A stretch of DNA of 64,000 nucleotides, taken from NCBI RefSeq assembly GCF_033958435.1, contig NC_134138.1, forward strand, positions 271,909,798 to 271,973,797. The letters run 5' to 3'. Source of the DNA: Carettochelys insculpta. Its lineage: Eukaryota; Chordata; Testudines; Carettochelyidae. Shown here one piece after another: positions 11,893 to 22,946 of the stretch (its first letter is position 1; each line of letters opens with the position of its first letter). A program made the translations under genes and the position numbers. Under the pieces are notes generated by a model. It worked only from the letters and a program-made list of their open reading frames with translations, was not told where the DNA came from and did not search any database.

Positions 11893-12215
11893 GCTAGGCT
11901 CAGTGACAGTGGGGCAAAGAGGGCAATTGCCCCGGAGCTTGGTGATTCAAAAGGGCTTGGGGCTCCCATATACTGATGCTGCTATCACAGGAGCAGCAGT
12001 GCCTGGAGCTTCAGGCCCATTAAACTGCTGCTGGAGGGTGGTGGGGGCAGCTCCAAAGATGCAGGGGTGGTTGGCAATGCTGAGGGCTCGCTGCCCCAAC
12101 CCCAACCCTCTCACCAGAGGGCCTGCCCCTTCTGGGAGCATGGAGACATCCACCACATGATATGTCCAGGGGCCCAGCAAGTCTGTCGCCCCTCCCCCCA
12201 CCCTCCAGTCTCAAC
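11893..12215. repeat. Unclassified GC-rich dispersed repeat
   Basis: The phrase 'gggcaattgcccc' followed by 'ttcaaaagggcttggggctcc' has counterparts near 15190-15245 and 55245-55300 in this window. It looks like a dispersed, degenerate non-coding repeat; I cannot name the family. Confidence 0.4.
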
Positions 12216-12479
12216 TGAACAAATAGGGAAGAACAAATTAATTCATCAATAAATGAATAAACAAATAAATAAAAATCTGAAATCTTGGGTCAGCCATTCA
12301 GATATACCCCATCCTACCAAACAGCCAGCTGCATACTGCCCCCAGTCACTACCCCACTTCCTTTTGTGGGCCTGCCGTGCCTTGCAAGCAGCTCGGATGA
12401 TAAAGTCAGAGGCGAATAAAATAAACGTTGGCAACATTTTCTGCAGCCATAGAATTTCACATACTTGAATGATCAGCGT

Positions 12480-12600
12480 CTGTGAAGGGTTATTACGTTG
12501 TTGAGGCACAAAGAGGCTGAGGTTTGTCCAAGGTCACGCAAATATCCAGTGCTTCCTGTCCCCTTTTCTATCCCTGTTTTGTGGCTCTGCTTCCTCCAGA
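12480..12600 (-). repeat. Possible MIR-like SINE fragment
   Basis: The order 'ttgaggcacaaagaggctga', 'ccaaggtcacgcaa' and 'cagtgcttcctg' resembles antisense CORE-SINE sequence. It is short and diverged. Confidence 0.5.
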
Positions 12601-12644
12601 GAGGGTCTAGTTAACTTAAAATACCCATAAAATCTCACTACCTA

Positions 12645-12722
12645 ATAAAAGTGTTAATCTCTAAGGAGCTACAGGACAGCTTGTTATTTGTGAAGCTACA
12701 AACTAACTTGGCTACCCCTCTG
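12645..12722 (+). mobile_element. Diverged Penelope-like tail
   Basis: It contains 'ttaatctctaaggagctacaggac' in diverged form and ends 'aactaacttggctacccctctg', the same tail as the other PLE copies. There is no coding part. Confidence 0.55.
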
Positions 12723-14580
12723 GGTGAATTTACCATAGGGCGTATGGCCACCAATTTAACAGTACTATATAGGGCTCCATAAGCCCTAACAACAGCACTG
12801 AGCTGTAAACAGAGACCTGTCTGCTTAGTACAGTGCATATACACCCATGAAACATCCTTCTAGCCTCTTATTAAAGATACAGAAAAGAAGAGGAAACAAA
12901 GCATTTGAAATGTAAAGTATTAAATATAGCTTTAGTCTGAACCATATCTCTTGTTCCCCTTCCCTTTAACTACAGAGAAGTTTTAGAATTAAAAATAAAC
13001 ACCCTTCTTTGATAGTCTCCGAGATGGTATCAAAGCTATTATTTTTCTCCTGATGTTGTTAAAGTTTTTCTTTCTGGGTGGTGGGATTCAGCTGGCACTG
13101 GTAAGGTCCTCTGGGTCCTTTGCTCTGGTCTAGGATGTTCCTCTGGGTCATGAAGATGAAGGCCTGGGTTCCAGGAAACTGGGGCAATGGGAGTTGGGGT
13201 AGCTCCATGTGTTGTTTGGTTGTTGTTGTTGCTCTTTCACACTTTCCCCACAAACTCTCTTTCTTTTCAAGCCCCCAGAATGAGTGAGGGGCACAATAGC
13301 ACACTGCCCTATTCTCTTGTGCACCAACTAAGCCTAATATTCAACATACAAATTTTGGCTCATTATTTTTGGCTCCACAGCTCCTTTTAATAACAAGCAA
13401 CATTTCAGCACAGCCCTTGTATGGCAGCAACTCACCCACTTTGTTAGAACTAGTTTAGTTTTTCTGTCTTTCTTTTCTACTTTTTTCTCATCTATGGTTG
13501 TCATGATAAGTTATTGGAACTTCATAAAAAACATTCACATACTTCTTACAGTTGAGGTCACAGTTGGGGTAAATTTGTAGCCTCTTTGTCTATCACTGCT
13601 CACCCCATCCCAAAGCTAAAGCAGAACCCTAACCACCGAGCTAAATATCATAAAGGAGGTATCCACCAATGCTACCACCTTTTCAGGTCATTTTCTTAGC
13701 ATAAAATGGAATTTTCAATTTGCTGCAATTTTTATTTCCTTTTGAATTTGGCTCAACCATCAGCAAAGTTATTTTTCAGGTACTTTTTAGAATTTCCACA
13801 AAACAAAACAAACCTCCCTTTTTCCATCCCACTTGAAAGAGAATGTGGTTATATTTGATAGGGATCTCCTTCTTTCCCTCCTAATGAAGCATACTCTGTT
13901 TAATTACTTCCTTCAACTTTGAGCACATGGCAGGTGGCCAGGCCCAGACTGAAATGGGTTTGTGCCCTGACGGCAGAATAGCCTGAAAATGATGGGCAAT
14001 TAGTTGAAGCTGTTATTGAAATGAATGTGAGATTTCTGGGCATCTTGTCAGCAGACACAAGGAAGGTTTTGAATTCTGTGTGCAAAAAGAGGGAGGATGT
14101 GGAATAAAAATAGAAAAAATGGCAAGCTGGGGCCTGTAAGCATTACCTGAGTAATGATAACAGAAATGTAGATTACAATAGCACAGGGTCCCTTTAAATA
14201 TTGATCAGAACCTGACATCTAACCCATTAAAGGTTTGCTACTCATGAAGCAAGACCACCCTGAATACCATGCAGTTCTGATACCAACAGACCCTAATTGC
14301 CAGCCCTAGGAATAGAACCTGCAAGTAGAGGGTCTAAAGGCCTGTATACTACCATGTGAGCTAAGGGCCACCTGGTTCTGAGCAAAGGCTGTAGAGCAGA
14401 GACTTCACTCACCCCAGAAGAGGTCTCTGCCTCTGGGTATGACATGCTTCCCTGGGCTGAGGAAGTGCATCCCGAGCTTCTGAGACCTTCCAGCAGGTCT
14501 CAGTGCCTCTGGGTACTACACAGTGAAGACATGTTGATCTGTTTCTGGGGAAAAAAAACAAAAAAAATCCAAAAAGATGC
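12723..14580. other. Intergenic DNA without identified features
   Basis: AT-rich sequence with no splice-flanked exon, conserved motif or named repeat that I can see. Confidence 0.5.
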
Positions 14581-14617
14581 CCTATTTCCATTACTACTAC
14601 TGCTACTACTACTTAAC

Positions 14618-14700
14618 CCTTGTACGCTGCGTGGAACATAGGTCATCTGCAAGTCTCTTCCACTTCACTCTCCCTTTTTCATTGATGCTACAAATTTCTT
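14618..14700 (-). mobile_element. Fragment of the YLGS-type LINE 3' region
   Basis: 'catctgcaagtctcttccac' and 'ttcactctc' match the start of the LINE copy at 35890 ('catccacaagtctcttccac'). It follows a short (TAC/CTA)n tract at 14592-14615. Confidence 0.5.
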
Positions 14701-14884
14701 TGAGCACAGCAAGCAAATTAAGGCCTCCAGTTCCTAAACACATAATTAAACAAAACTCTTTGGAAAAACTCCATCAAACATGTTGCCTGTCTCTCCCAGG
14801 AGAATTCATAAATTTACAGGATTGAAAGCCAGAGGAGACCATAAAGATAATCTAATCTGACTCACTGTATAAAAAAGGTCATAA

Positions 14885-15170
14885 AGACAACTTGGAGTCA
14901 TTGTGGATAGTTCTCTGAAAACATCCATTCAATGTACAGTGACAGTCCAAAAACTGAACCGGCTGTGGGGAAATCATGAGGAAAGGAACAGACGATAAGA
15001 CAGAAGGTATCATACTGCGGCTATATAAATTAATTGTCTGCCCACATCTTGAAGACTGAATGCAGATGTGACTGCCCCACTTTAAAAAGGAGATGCATTT
15101 GGAATTGAAAAAGATTCAGAAAAGAGCAACAAAAATGAGTAGGGGTATAAAACAGCTTCTATCAGACCTG
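14885..15170 (+). pseudogene. Degenerate CR1 ORF2 fragment
   Basis: Plus-strand translation in pieces gives LGVIVDSSLKTSIQ, then a diverged NRLWGNH segment and KKIQKRATKMSRGIKQ. These correspond to the post-RT region of CR1 ORF2 (compare RDLGIIVDHRL in the copy at 9.6 kb). In-frame stops and shifts show long decay. Confidence 0.7.
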
Positions 15171-15289
15171 CCAACAGGTGTATAAACAACTGTATAGGGG
15201 CCCAGCGTTACAAAGGGTCCTGGAGCTCCCAGCCGCCGCCTCTGCTGGACCCCTTTGATGTGTTGCAGGAGAGTAATTCTGCCACTCTA

Positions 15290-15531
15290 GGCTCGTTTAC
15301 AGTAGCCCCCTCCTTCAAAGGGGGCATGTAAATGAGCCCGCTCAATGAATAGCAATGAGGTGCTGCTCTGCATATGCAACACCTCGTTAGCAAAATTCTC
15401 ACACTGCGAACTTTGAAATTGCTAACTTTGAAATGGCAGCAAGCAGTGAGTACCCGTATTACTTCGAAGGTCCCTTACACTCAAAACGTTTACATGCCTC
15501 CCTCAAAGGAGGGGACTAGTGTAGATGAGCC
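15290..15531. mobile_element. Harbinger-type MITE, short form
   Basis: The termini 'ggctcgtttacagtagccccc' (first 20 nt) and inverted 'ggggactagtgtagatgagcc' match over more than 40 bp, including 'cctccttcaaaggggg' and 'gcatgtaaa'. Flanks CTA and TTA may be a decayed 3-bp duplication. It is non-coding. Confidence 0.75.
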
Positions 15532-16104
15532 TTATGGGTGGCTTCTGAGGGCTGCGGGGAAAGGGTATCCAGGCTGTGATGCACAGACAGAATGTTCATG
15601 GCATGCCCTGGAACACGATGGTAGGAAGGCTTTTGTTTGGTGTCTTTTATCGATTTGCAAAACAGTCAGTCCTCCTGTGGTGCTGTTGTCAGTTATTGGC
15701 ATTCCCCTTTTATACACATCGCTAATGAATGTGTCTGCAGCTTTAATCACCGTTGGATAAACAAGTGAAAAGATTTAGAAGGGGAAAGAGTTGAGTGGAA
15801 TGCTAATCCTTTTCTAACTAAGTTCCACCCTTGGGTCTCATGGGGCACATCACATAAGGTGATGAAGGCCTGTAACAGAGTGCGAGTATCATTACTGTAT
15901 TAAAAGGTGACTAGATGAATCACTGATGGGCAATTAGAGCAGGAGGGAAATGCATACTTAAGAAGGTTGCTTGCATGTTATTTTAAATAGTTCCTGGAGT
16001 AGGTCAGCTAGGTGGTCCCATCCAGTAAAGAAGAATGGTCTTATAGATGAAGAGTAAAACTCAGGATGTCTGGATTTCATACTCAGCTTAGCCATTAACG
16101 TCAA

Positions 16105-16525
16105 GGCTGTGTCTACACTTGGCCAAAACTTTGAAATGGACATGCTAATGGCCAAATTGGAGAATACTAATGAGGCGCTGAAATGAATATTCAGCACCTC
16201 ACTAACATGCTGCCGGCTGCGGCACTTCAAAATTGCCACGTTTTGCTTGAGCGTAGCTTGTCTACACAGGGGTCCTTTTCGAAAGGACCCCACAGACTTC
16301 GAAATCCCCTTATTCCTATCAGCTGATAGGAATAAGGGGATTTCGATGTTTGCAGAGTCCTTTCATAAAGGACCCCTATGTAGATGAGCCATATGCAAGC
16401 AAAATGCAGCACTTTCGATGTGCCACAACTGGCCACCGAATATTCATTTCAGCGCCTCATTAGTGTTCTCCAATTTGGCCATTAGCATGTCCATTTTGAA
16501 GTTTTGGCCAAGTGTAGACATGGCC
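16105..16525. mobile_element. Palindromic Harbinger-type MITE
   Basis: The termini are 'ggctgtgtctacacttggcc' and inverted 'ggccaagtgtagacatggcc'. Long arms carry 'tcattagtgttctcc' and its complement, and the central hairpin is 'aaggggatttcg'. A second TIR-like pair sits inside ('cttgtctacacaggggtcc' and 'ggacccctatgtagatgagc'). The flanking 3-bp duplication is not preserved. Confidence 0.8.
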
Positions 16526-17570
16526 CCTGTGTGACTGTACACTATTACATAGACAACGATGGGTTCACTGAACTGCTGCCTGCATTTCCCCGGGGGACAA
16601 AGAAACTAATTCAACAGGCCTAAATTTTCAAAGGGTGATATTTTTCTCCAAAGGCAATATTACAGCGGTTCATGGGGGGTGGAGTCACTAGTTTTCCAAC
16701 AAAACTTTTCAACAGAAAATTTTTGTCTGTTAAACACATTTTGTACATGCCTGCTTTCCATTGAAAAGGTAGATTTTTTTTCTCATTAAAGAAATAAATG
16801 CTCCTAAAATAAAATATGTAGCTGCATTTATGCTATGGCATTACCTCACTTAATTTATAATTCAGTTTCCTCTTGGCCCAGTTCTCATCTATGAGCAAAA
16901 CTCCTCAACCAGACTACATATCCCATGATAATCCACAGTCTGGGAGGCTCATAATGCAACTGTTTCCTCCTTTGTCACTATGGGAGACTGGAACATGATT
17001 GGAGATGTAGTTTGTCCAGAAATCATGTGACATATAAACTAAAACTTCCTTGAGGCATGGCCACAATACCTCTAAATGAAAGTAATTTTGGTTTTGGTTG
17101 AAATAGTTCTTTTTTGACTCTGTTCTAAAATGTGGTACTCTCTTGTGGAAAATGTCAGTGAAAACAATATTAATCCTCAAAGTTTCCCAAAGGGAAAAAA
17201 ATCCAGTCTTCTGAGTGGCTGTATCAGTGATTCTGAACTCTAGTTTACACATAAACCTGCTGAATGCTTTGCAATCATGTGGGATAAGGATGCTATATAA
17301 ATATGACAGGACATCATTACATCAATATCATTGAGAAAGAGCTGCAGTTATCTACTCTGACAATAATGCAATTGAAGGATAAACTAGGATAATTCTAGGT
17401 TAAAATGTTGCTACAGTTCAGTCTTATCTCCAATTTAATTACAATCTCAGAAATAAACTGATCCATGAGTACAGTAGATTACATTCTGGATTCATAGACA
17501 TTTTCCAGTCTTAAATTCTGTTTAATTTTGTATTTTAATAAAATATAAGTAATGAAAATAAAGCTCATTT
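16526..17570. other. Intergenic DNA without identified features
   Basis: AT-rich, no gene or repeat that I can name. Confidence 0.5.
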
Positions 17571-17789
17571 ATGAAGAAAGCATGAGAAGTCCTGTGGCAC
17601 CTTATAAACTAACAGATATTTTGCAGCATAAGCTTTCATGGGCAAAGACCCGCTTCGTCAGATGCATACCCACGAAAGCTTATGCTCCAAAATATGTTAT
17701 CTATAAGGTGCCACAGGATTTCTCATTGTTTTTGCTGATGCAGACTAACACAGCTACCCCTCTGACACTTGTCATCCTTAATGAAGAAA
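17571..17789 (+). mobile_element. Penelope-like hairpin insertion with 9-bp TSD
   Basis: An inverted tail ('agaagtcctgtggcacctta', 'gcagcataagctttcatggg') faces a forward tail that ends 'aacacagctacccctctgac'. ATGAAGAAA is repeated directly at 17571-17579 and 17781-17789. The two arms meet in the 'caaagacccgcttcgtcag' region. No coding part is left. Confidence 0.75.
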
Positions 17790-18540
17790 AATCACTGCAT
17801 TCTTTTAACATTAATAATCAGATTTATACTGGAGATTCATGTGCAGGGGATGAAGAGAAACAACTTTATATGTTCCATTTGGAAGGAAGTTGCAAGGGAG
17901 ATTTCAGCCAGTGAAGTGAGTGATGACCCTGTAAGTGCCAGATTCAGTAAAAACTCCATTGGCTTTTGGAGTACAGAAGCCAGTGAAAGACCTGATGAAT
18001 ATGTGTTGTGAAGGTGGGGGTAGGACTGCAATGGTTAGGAAGTAGAGTAGCTTGACCTATTGTTCAGAATTAATGTTGCATCTGGCTCCAAATCAACATT
18101 TTAAATGTCATAAACCCTATTGGGTAAGAGAAAGAAAAACAAATGTCCACATTAGAACTCAGTGGTGAAAGGTCATTCTGTTTTGCACTAAGTTTCAGTC
18201 ATTCAAATTTGGTTGCTTTCCAATTCAGAGCTAGCCTCCACAATTTCATAATTCTATGTGAAATGGCCTGGGGTGACTCTGAGTGCCTGCCCTAAACCCA
18301 AAAACTCCGGCAGCCGTGAGGTTTCCACTTTGAACCTAGCTCACCAGCTGACTGCCCTAGAGCCAGGCAGGCAATGTGATACAAATCTCATAGACACCTA
18401 TCCCGTAAGAAGGGTTCCATCAAGCCCTCTCCATGAATACATATGTTGTTGCAAGTTTTCTAGCAAGCTCTGCAACAGTTGAACCCAACTTCAAAAGCTT
18501 GAACAAGGGCTCAGAACAACAGAACATAATGATGAGCAAA
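17790..18540. other. Intergenic DNA without identified features
   Basis: No gene or named repeat is recognised. Confidence 0.45.
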
Positions 18541-18544
18541 GTTA

Positions 18545-18710
18545 TCAGAGAACATGGATGGCTTTGTGGTCCGGGCACAGCCTGGGTTGTCAGTAGATTT
18601 GGGGACTAATTCCTCTCTCTGCTACAGACTTCCTGAGTGACCTCAGGCAAATCACCTGATCAATCTGGGGGTCAGTTTTCCCATCTCTAATGAGGACAGA
18701 ACCTTTCCTT
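18545..18710 (+). repeat. MIR-like SINE
   Basis: The sense MIR order is visible: 'gtggtccgggcacagcctgg', 'ctctctgctacagacttcct', 'gtgacctcaggcaaatcacc' and 'gtcagttttcccatctc'. This is an old SINE shared across amniotes. Confidence 0.85.
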
Positions 18711-19329
18711 TTCAATTTCTATGTTCTCGATTTATACAGCAACCTTTTTCTCAGCTAACTTGAGGCACAAGATATCGTTTGACCCCTAGACTAGGAAAAA
18801 GGTTGAGTTAGCTGCCCACTTTTCCTGGTCTAGGCATTCTCTCATATTTAATCCATTGAATACTCACAGCATCACATTAATTTCTCCCTCCATAGATAGC
18901 AGATGGCACTTCGAGCAGGAGAATGTGAAACATCACTGGGAAAAATATCTGACAGAGAAAACTAGATATTCTCTTCAAAGATTATTCTACATCTGAACTT
19001 GGAATCAGTTTGAATCTAGATCCACACTTTGCCTGGAATACATACTTCTCTAAAGGAGCAAAGCAGAACATTAGCCCCAGTTGCCTTGGAACTTTGATAA
19101 AGATTAAACCTTAATTTTGTGGCTAGAGCCTGGGGTGCCCTTCATGGAGTAAAAGAGGCAATTCTGAAATGAATCCAAAAGCTATTCTCTTTTTGAGAAT
19201 CCTACAGACAAATAGGAACTTAAAGTTCTCTCAGTGAGTGTGTTGACAAAGCAAAATTATTTCAGAATAATGGCTGATACTCTAAAATAAGTTTGTAAGC
19301 ATTTAGGACTGTGAAGGCTAGAACTGTAG
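18711..19329. other. Intergenic DNA without identified features
   Basis: No gene or named repeat is recognised. Confidence 0.45.
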
Positions 19330-19588
19330 CAAGGTGTAAAAAGAGCTAGATAAATTCATGGAGGTTAGGTCAATTAATGGCTATCGGCCAGAATGGGTTA
19401 AGGAATAGTGTCCCTAGCTCTGCTTGCCAGAAGCTGGGGACAGATTACAGGAAAGAAATTACTTGATCATTATCTGTTCAGTCCACCCCCTCTGTGGCAG
19501 CTGGTATTGGCCACTGTTGACAGACAGGATACAAGGCTGTATATACCTTTGGTCTGACCCAGTATGGCTGTTCTTATGTTCTTATGAC
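19330..19588 (+). mobile_element. CR1 LINE 3' UTR end
   Basis: 'gagctagataaattcatgga', 'ggctatcggccagaatggg' and 'ggtctgacccagtatggctg' ending in 'ttcttatgttcttatg' are the characteristic turtle CR1 3' end with its terminal short repeat at 19573-19588. Confidence 0.88.
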
Positions 19589-19589
19589 C

Positions 19590-20050
19590 CCGAAGATGTG
19601 GAGCAGATGGGGAGAATTCTGGGCAGAGACAGAGGAACAGACAAGGACATCAATGTCAGGATAGGGAAAGCAAAAATAGAATTCAAGACTCTTGATCTCT
19701 TGACCAGCATCTGAAGAAGTGAGTTAACTCACGAAAGCTCATGCTCTAAACTTTTCTGTTAGTCTATAAGGTGCCACAGGACCCTTCGTTGCTCTACAGA
19801 TCCAGACTAACACGGCTACCCCTCTGATACTTGATTTTATAAGGAGTTCACAAATAATACCTGTGTGGATCTTCACCACAAATGTAAAGAATGTGCTCTT
19901 GTATGGATGCGAGACCTGGCGTACTAAAAATTCTTAAAATCGAATCAAAATTGAATGTTCAAATCAAGAGAAGAAAGTGGTGATGGTTAGGCCACACTCT
20001 TAGAAAAATCATAATCCAGCATAGTCTGTCAAGCTGGATGGAACCCTTAA
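19590..20050 (+). pseudogene. YLGS-type LINE C-terminal fragment, split by a PLE tail
   Basis: This encodes part of the region downstream of the reverse transcriptase of a non-LTR retrotransposon distinct from CR1. Before the interruption the frame reads EDVEQMGRILGRDRGTDKDI and RIGKAKIEFKTLD (19595-19696). After it, the same frame resumes with FTTNVKNVLLYGCETW (about 19880-19920), the typical C-terminal motif of RTE-like and related LINEs, then decays into a WLGHTLRK-like stretch near 19990. Deleting 19697-19835 restores one continuous reading frame, so the foreign piece is a clean insertion. The exact clade is uncertain. Confidence 0.75.
19697..19835 (+). mobile_element. Penelope-like tail inserted in a LINE
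   Basis: It contains 'tgaagaagtgagttaactca', 'cgaaagctcatgctc', 'tctataaggtgccacagg' and ends 'aacacggctacccctctga'. CTTGAT occurs at both junctions (19691-19696 and 19830-19835), a candidate 6-bp duplication. Confidence 0.8.
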
Positions 20051-20068
20051 GGAAAACAAAAAAGAGGA

Positions 20069-20632
20069 ATCATAGAATCCTAGGTCTGGAAATGACCTTA
20101 AGAGGTCATCTAGTTCAGCCTCCTGCCTAAAGCAGGATCAACCCTGACTAAATTATCCCAGCCAGGACTTTGTCAAACCAGAACTTAAAAGTCTGTTGGG
20201 ATGGAATTTCCACTACCTCTCGGGGAAACCCATTCCAGTGCTTCACCACCCTTTTGGTGAATCAGTTTTTCCTAATATACAACCTACACCTTCCCCACTG
20301 TAACGTCAGGCCATTGCTTCTTGTTCGCCATCTTTCACTACTGAGAACAGCCTCTCTTCATCCTCTCTAGAGCCCCCCTTCAGGAGGTTGAAGGCTGCTG
20401 TCAAATTGCCCATTACTCTCTACTCTTCTGCAAACTAAATAACCCATATCCCTCAGCTTCCCCTCATAGGTCATGTGCTCTAGCATCTTAACCATTTTCG
20501 TTGCCCTCCAATGAACCTGCTCCAGTGCATCCACATCCTATCTATACCAGGGAGCTTAGAACTGGATGCGGTACTCCAGATAAGGCCTCACCAGTGCTAA
20601 ATAGAAGGAAATAATAACATCTCTAAATCTAG
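20069..20632 (-). mobile_element. CR1 LINE 3' portion, antisense
   Basis: It starts with the CR1 end in antisense ('aatcatagaatcctaggtct') and continues through the decayed ORF2 C-terminus: 'ctcggggaaacccattccag', 'ttcttgttcgccatc' and 'actccagataaggcctcacc'. It lies directly against the LINE fragment at 19590-20050. Confidence 0.88.
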
Positions 20633-21198
20633 AATAAATTGCCATGGCAGGGACTCCAGTGTACACTGTAGAGTTCACATTGACTTCTGCTGAAATTTGA
20701 CAGCAACAAGCCTCTTCCTTCCAGACCCACAAGCTGTCTGTTTTAAACGCTCATCTCTTTGCCCCCCAGGAATGAAAGCAACGTGCATTAAGGGCTGAGT
20801 GCATGCTGCACCCTCCTGAGCCGATGCTTATGTTTTTTTTTTTCTTTTTTTTGCTCAGTATCTAAATGTTGCTGTCAGCTAGACCACTCTGCATTCACTT
20901 ATCTCAGCAGACAGCTGCTAGCACAGAACCAGCAGCAAATGGCTGTCTATCAGAAACCCACACTGTAGCTGCCTCTTTAGAGTGACTCTAAATACAGGTG
21001 TGGATATGACAAATGCTCCCCTGGCAGAAAAGAGCTTCTTGTATTTTCCCAGTGATGCTCCAATGGGTGAGTCTACAGTTAGAGGTGCTGACGTACAAAG
21101 TCTATGAGGATGTCTACCCTTCCAGAAATGACTTGGATTCCCAGAGAGGGATATGATTTAAATTGCTTCATATTTGTAATCATTCATAAACACACTTT
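20633..21198. other. Intergenic DNA without identified features
   Basis: No gene. A T-rich run lies at 20831-20850. Confidence 0.45.
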
Positions 21199-21456
21199 GG
21201 CCACGTCTACACGTGCCGGCTACTTTGAAGTAGCGGCACCAACTTCGAAATAGCGCCCGTCACGGCTACACGTGGTGGGCGCTATTTCGAAGTTGACATC
21301 AAAGTAAGGCAGCGAGACGTCGAAGTCACTACCCCCATCACCTCCATCACTTGCCCCTTTTACAGGGAGCTCAGGGACATCCTGGGCCCCTGTCACACTT
21401 CCTCCCCTCCAGCCACGCTTGATACATCGGCTGACTAGCCCCAGTAGGCCCCGGAG

Positions 21457-22543
21457 GTGGAGTCCGCCCTGGAGGTAAGCCCGACACCCCTGGGGCACCA
21501 GAGGAGGAGGAGGAGGGGGCGTCCTCCTTTAGTGATGGGGTCTGCTGATTATGTTGCCCTCGAGGAGCTCCAGCCAGGCGTCCGCCCACCGGGTGTCCCC
21601 CGACCGTGGGAGCGGACCATCAGGTATGTACCCCCCCCGGCGCGCAACCCCGGGGTTGAGGGGCGGGGTAACAGATATGACCAGGGCCCTCCACATGCCC
21701 ACATGACCATGGCCCCAAGGACAGCAGTGGCATGTCCCTCAGAAAAGTGCATCAGCCCCTGCCCCCCAGCATGACAGTGCCATGCCCCATCCCCGGGGTT
21801 GTGGGGAGCGGAACCTAGGGTCCCCCGGGAGGAGGGGGTGGGACACCCATCATCATCAGCAGCAGCATCTCCTGGGGACGGGGATGGGGAACCTGCAGCA
21901 GAGGGGTGGGGGGACAAGGGCCACAACTCGGGCCCCACACCAACGGCTGTCTCCACTCTTCTTCCCCGCCTGTGTTCCATAGCTGCACCATTGGAAGGAC
22001 TGGAGAGCGCCGGTGAGGTGTCAGTGGTCCCGGAGGTAACCCACCGGGGCCATCAGTCCAGGCCAGCCCCCCGGCGGAGGACCGACCAGCCCATGGCGGG
22101 GACGATGGCGGACCCAGCACCACCACCGGACGGCGACGGACCCTCAGTTGCTGGAGATCCACCTTCGGCAGCTGGAGGTCGCCAAACAGCATCTGTGGGT
22201 GGAGGAGCGGCGCCTTCAGCTGCAGGAGTGGGCGCTGGCCTGGTGCCAGGAGGCATGGGGGGCCTTCATGCATACGTTCGAGTGTATCGCGGACTACCTG
22301 GCCCCCCATGCTGCGCCGGCCGCTGCTCTGCCCGCCCTGCCTGCTCCACCCGCTGCTTCACCCGCTGCTCCACCCACCGTCGCACCGCCACCTGCCACCG
22401 AGGGCCCTTCCGCTGAGGGGGACCTGGGGCCAGCTGACACCCGCCGGCCTTATCTCCCGGTCCGCCCAGCACCCAGCCAGCCCCGGCCAGGGCTGAGGCC
22501 GAGGCGTGGATCGCAGCCGCCCACCCCCAGCACTGGACATTAG
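21457..22543 (+). pseudogene. Harbinger ORF1-type accessory gene, 3' part
   Basis: PIF/Harbinger elements carry a second gene for a Myb/SANT-like protein that helps bring the transposase to the ends and the nucleus. Only the later part is seen. A plausible intron runs from 21625 (donor 'atcaggtatgta') to about 21980 (acceptor 'tgttccatag'). After it comes an acidic segment (LEGLESAGEVSVVPE), then, in another frame, a helical segment LEIHLRQLEVAKQHLWVEER followed by LQLQEWALAWCQEAWGAF, then an alanine/proline-rich tail that stops at 22541-22543. The helical segment resembles the coiled C-terminus common in these ORF1 proteins and the piece in element B at 24.4-24.6 kb. No Myb domain is recognised and the frame changes, so it is a truncated, non-functional copy. 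Confidence 0.65.
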
Positions 22544-22559
22544 GGGCTGTGGGGCCCAG

Positions 22560-22835
22560 GACGTGGCCTCCCCTCCCCCTTTGTATATATTCCCCTCAGT
22601 TTTATGTTTGTTTGTAAATAGTTTCTATTAGACCTCTGCTGTTATGTTGTTGTTATGATGCTGATACCTGCCCCCCCATGTACATAGTTCTCCCCTTACT
22701 TGTCTTCCCCTTTTTTACTTTCATCTTATCGGACTTATAATATATATATATGTAATATTTATTTGGCCTGTAAATAGTTAGTTAAGATATTAATAAGGAG
22801 AGTTCAATATAGACCTGGTTTTACAAACAAATGTC
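22560..22835. other. AT-rich spacer between convergent Harbinger genes
   Basis: It contains a (TA)n run at 22738-22751. An AATAAA-type signal for the minus-strand transposase is present near 22840-22850 (read in antisense). It probably holds 3' ends and polyadenylation signals for both genes. Confidence 0.5.
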
Positions 22836-22946
22836 TGTTTTTATTTTCAAGAAAGGTGGGGGGGTGCTCTTGGGTGCTCTGTGGTGTGTACGTAGGGGCA
22901 GGGACTGTTGTGGAGCATGGGGGGGCAGTGGGGGGCCTGCCAGCAT

